Below the pieces are notes generated by a model, which worked only from the letters and a program-made list of their open reading frames with translations, was not told where the DNA came from and did not search any database. This document shows positions 7,582 through 7,788 of a stretch of DNA of 7,788 bases, piece by piece (within the stretch, counting starts at the first letter, position 1; each line of letters begins with the position of its first letter). The DNA is from Cytophagales bacterium (GTDB lineage: Bacteria > Bacteroidota > Bacteroidia > Cytophagales > Cyclobacteriaceae): positions 1 through 7,788 of the forward strand of contig JAJCYK010000046.1 of the NCBI GenBank assembly GCA_029262935.1, read 5' to 3'. The position numbers were made by a program, and so were the translations under genes.

Positions 7582-7616
7582 CAAATATAAGGAAATTATT
7601 TGGGTTGAAAATCAAA
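7582..7616 (-). promoter_or_regulatory. Bacteroidota-type promoter for the flippase gene
   Basis: Read on the minus strand, TATATTTG (7589-7582) is a perfect match to the Bacteroidota -7 consensus TAnnTTTG. A TTTG at 7616-7613 can serve as the -33 element, with a 23-bp spacer, which is at the long end of the accepted range. Transcription would start a few bases below 7582 and give a leader of roughly 50-55 nt before the ATG at 7522. No clear Shine-Dalgarno is seen in that leader. This is the strongest promoter match found outside coding sequence in the window. Confidence 0.55.
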
Positions 7617-7788
7617 ATGCCTTTTCTATTTGCCCACTAAGTACTGCATTGGATCGATGTGATCTGGTCAAACACATTCGCCTTAAAATTGTAATTTTCC
7701 AAGGTACCCCAAATAACGAGCTGGTGTTTCTACCTAAGCGTCGTGATGCGTACTATTTTCATTTTAATAATGAATTCTCATGAGAATA
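7617..7788. other. right-edge region without a convincing gene
   Basis: Upstream of the flippase promoter no reading frame is persuasive. A plus-strand frame is open to 7783, but it would have to begin at a TTG inside the promoter region and has no recognisable motif. On the minus strand all three frames close quickly; the longest attractive start (MKIVRITTLR) stops after ten codons. The stretch is most likely upstream DNA shared with, or leading to, a gene beyond the window. Confidence 0.4.
7774..7787. repeat. 14-bp perfect palindrome at the window edge
   Basis: ATTCTCATGAGAAT reads the same on both strands, and the symmetry ends where base 7773 (A) faces 7788 (A). It could be an operator half-turn pair or a short hairpin without a loop. 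Its place near the upstream end of an intergenic region would suit a regulator site, but no regulator is encoded in the window and only one copy is seen. Confidence 0.4.

Noticed and set aside
7658..7676. CRP-like site (TGTGATC ... CACA)
   Set aside because: Only the left half fits the consensus. The right half has the wrong spacing and bases, and such CRP sites are not expected in Bacteroidota.
7568..7783. 71-codon plus-strand open frame at the right edge
   Set aside because: It needs a TTG start inside the AT-rich flippase promoter region, has no recognisable domain or ribosome binding site, and ends at the window edge. Chance openness is more likely.

Overview
The window looks like a piece of a surface-polysaccharide or exopolysaccharide locus from a member of the Bacteroidota, most likely a flavobacterium. 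Four things point that way. The DNA is moderately AT-rich. Clear Shine-Dalgarno sequences are missing before the genes. A perfect Bacteroidota -7 promoter box (TAnnTTTG form) lies upstream of the flippase gene. One lipoprotein carries an acidic stretch just after its lipobox, like the surface-export signals known from Bacteroides, Capnocytophaga and Flavobacterium. No species can be named from this alone.

Layout: positions 1-116 hold either the last codons of an upstream gene (a frame open to the TAG at 94-96) or leader DNA, with a 10-bp direct repeat. Then come four plus-strand genes: a GT4-type glycosyltransferase (117-1235), a two-domain protein joining a formyltransferase-like N-terminus to a GINT1-type beta-propeller C-terminus (1292-2908), and, after a 218-bp gap, two tandem related PL1-type pectate-lyase-like lipoproteins (3127-4560 and 4622-5965). 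On the minus strand, a Wzx-like polysaccharide flippase (5966-7522) converges on the second lyase with no base between the two stop codons. The last 266 bp (7523-7788) contain the flippase promoter, no convincing gene, and a 14-bp perfect palindrome at the very edge.

How they may work together (inference): the glycosyltransferase would build part of a lipid-linked glycan, the flippase would move that glycan across the inner membrane, and the two lyases, anchored as lipoproteins, would cut a uronate-containing polymer outside the cytoplasm. No SusC/SusD pair, sulfatase or other glycoside hydrolase is visible, so the lyases sit in a biosynthetic rather than a classical polysaccharide-utilisation setting within this window. 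The two-domain protein may modify sugars or the glycan, but its reaction is unknown. I do not see a defence system, mobile element, CRISPR array or RNA gene. The most interesting points are the lyase pair with apparently different sorting signals, and the uncharacterised fusion protein.
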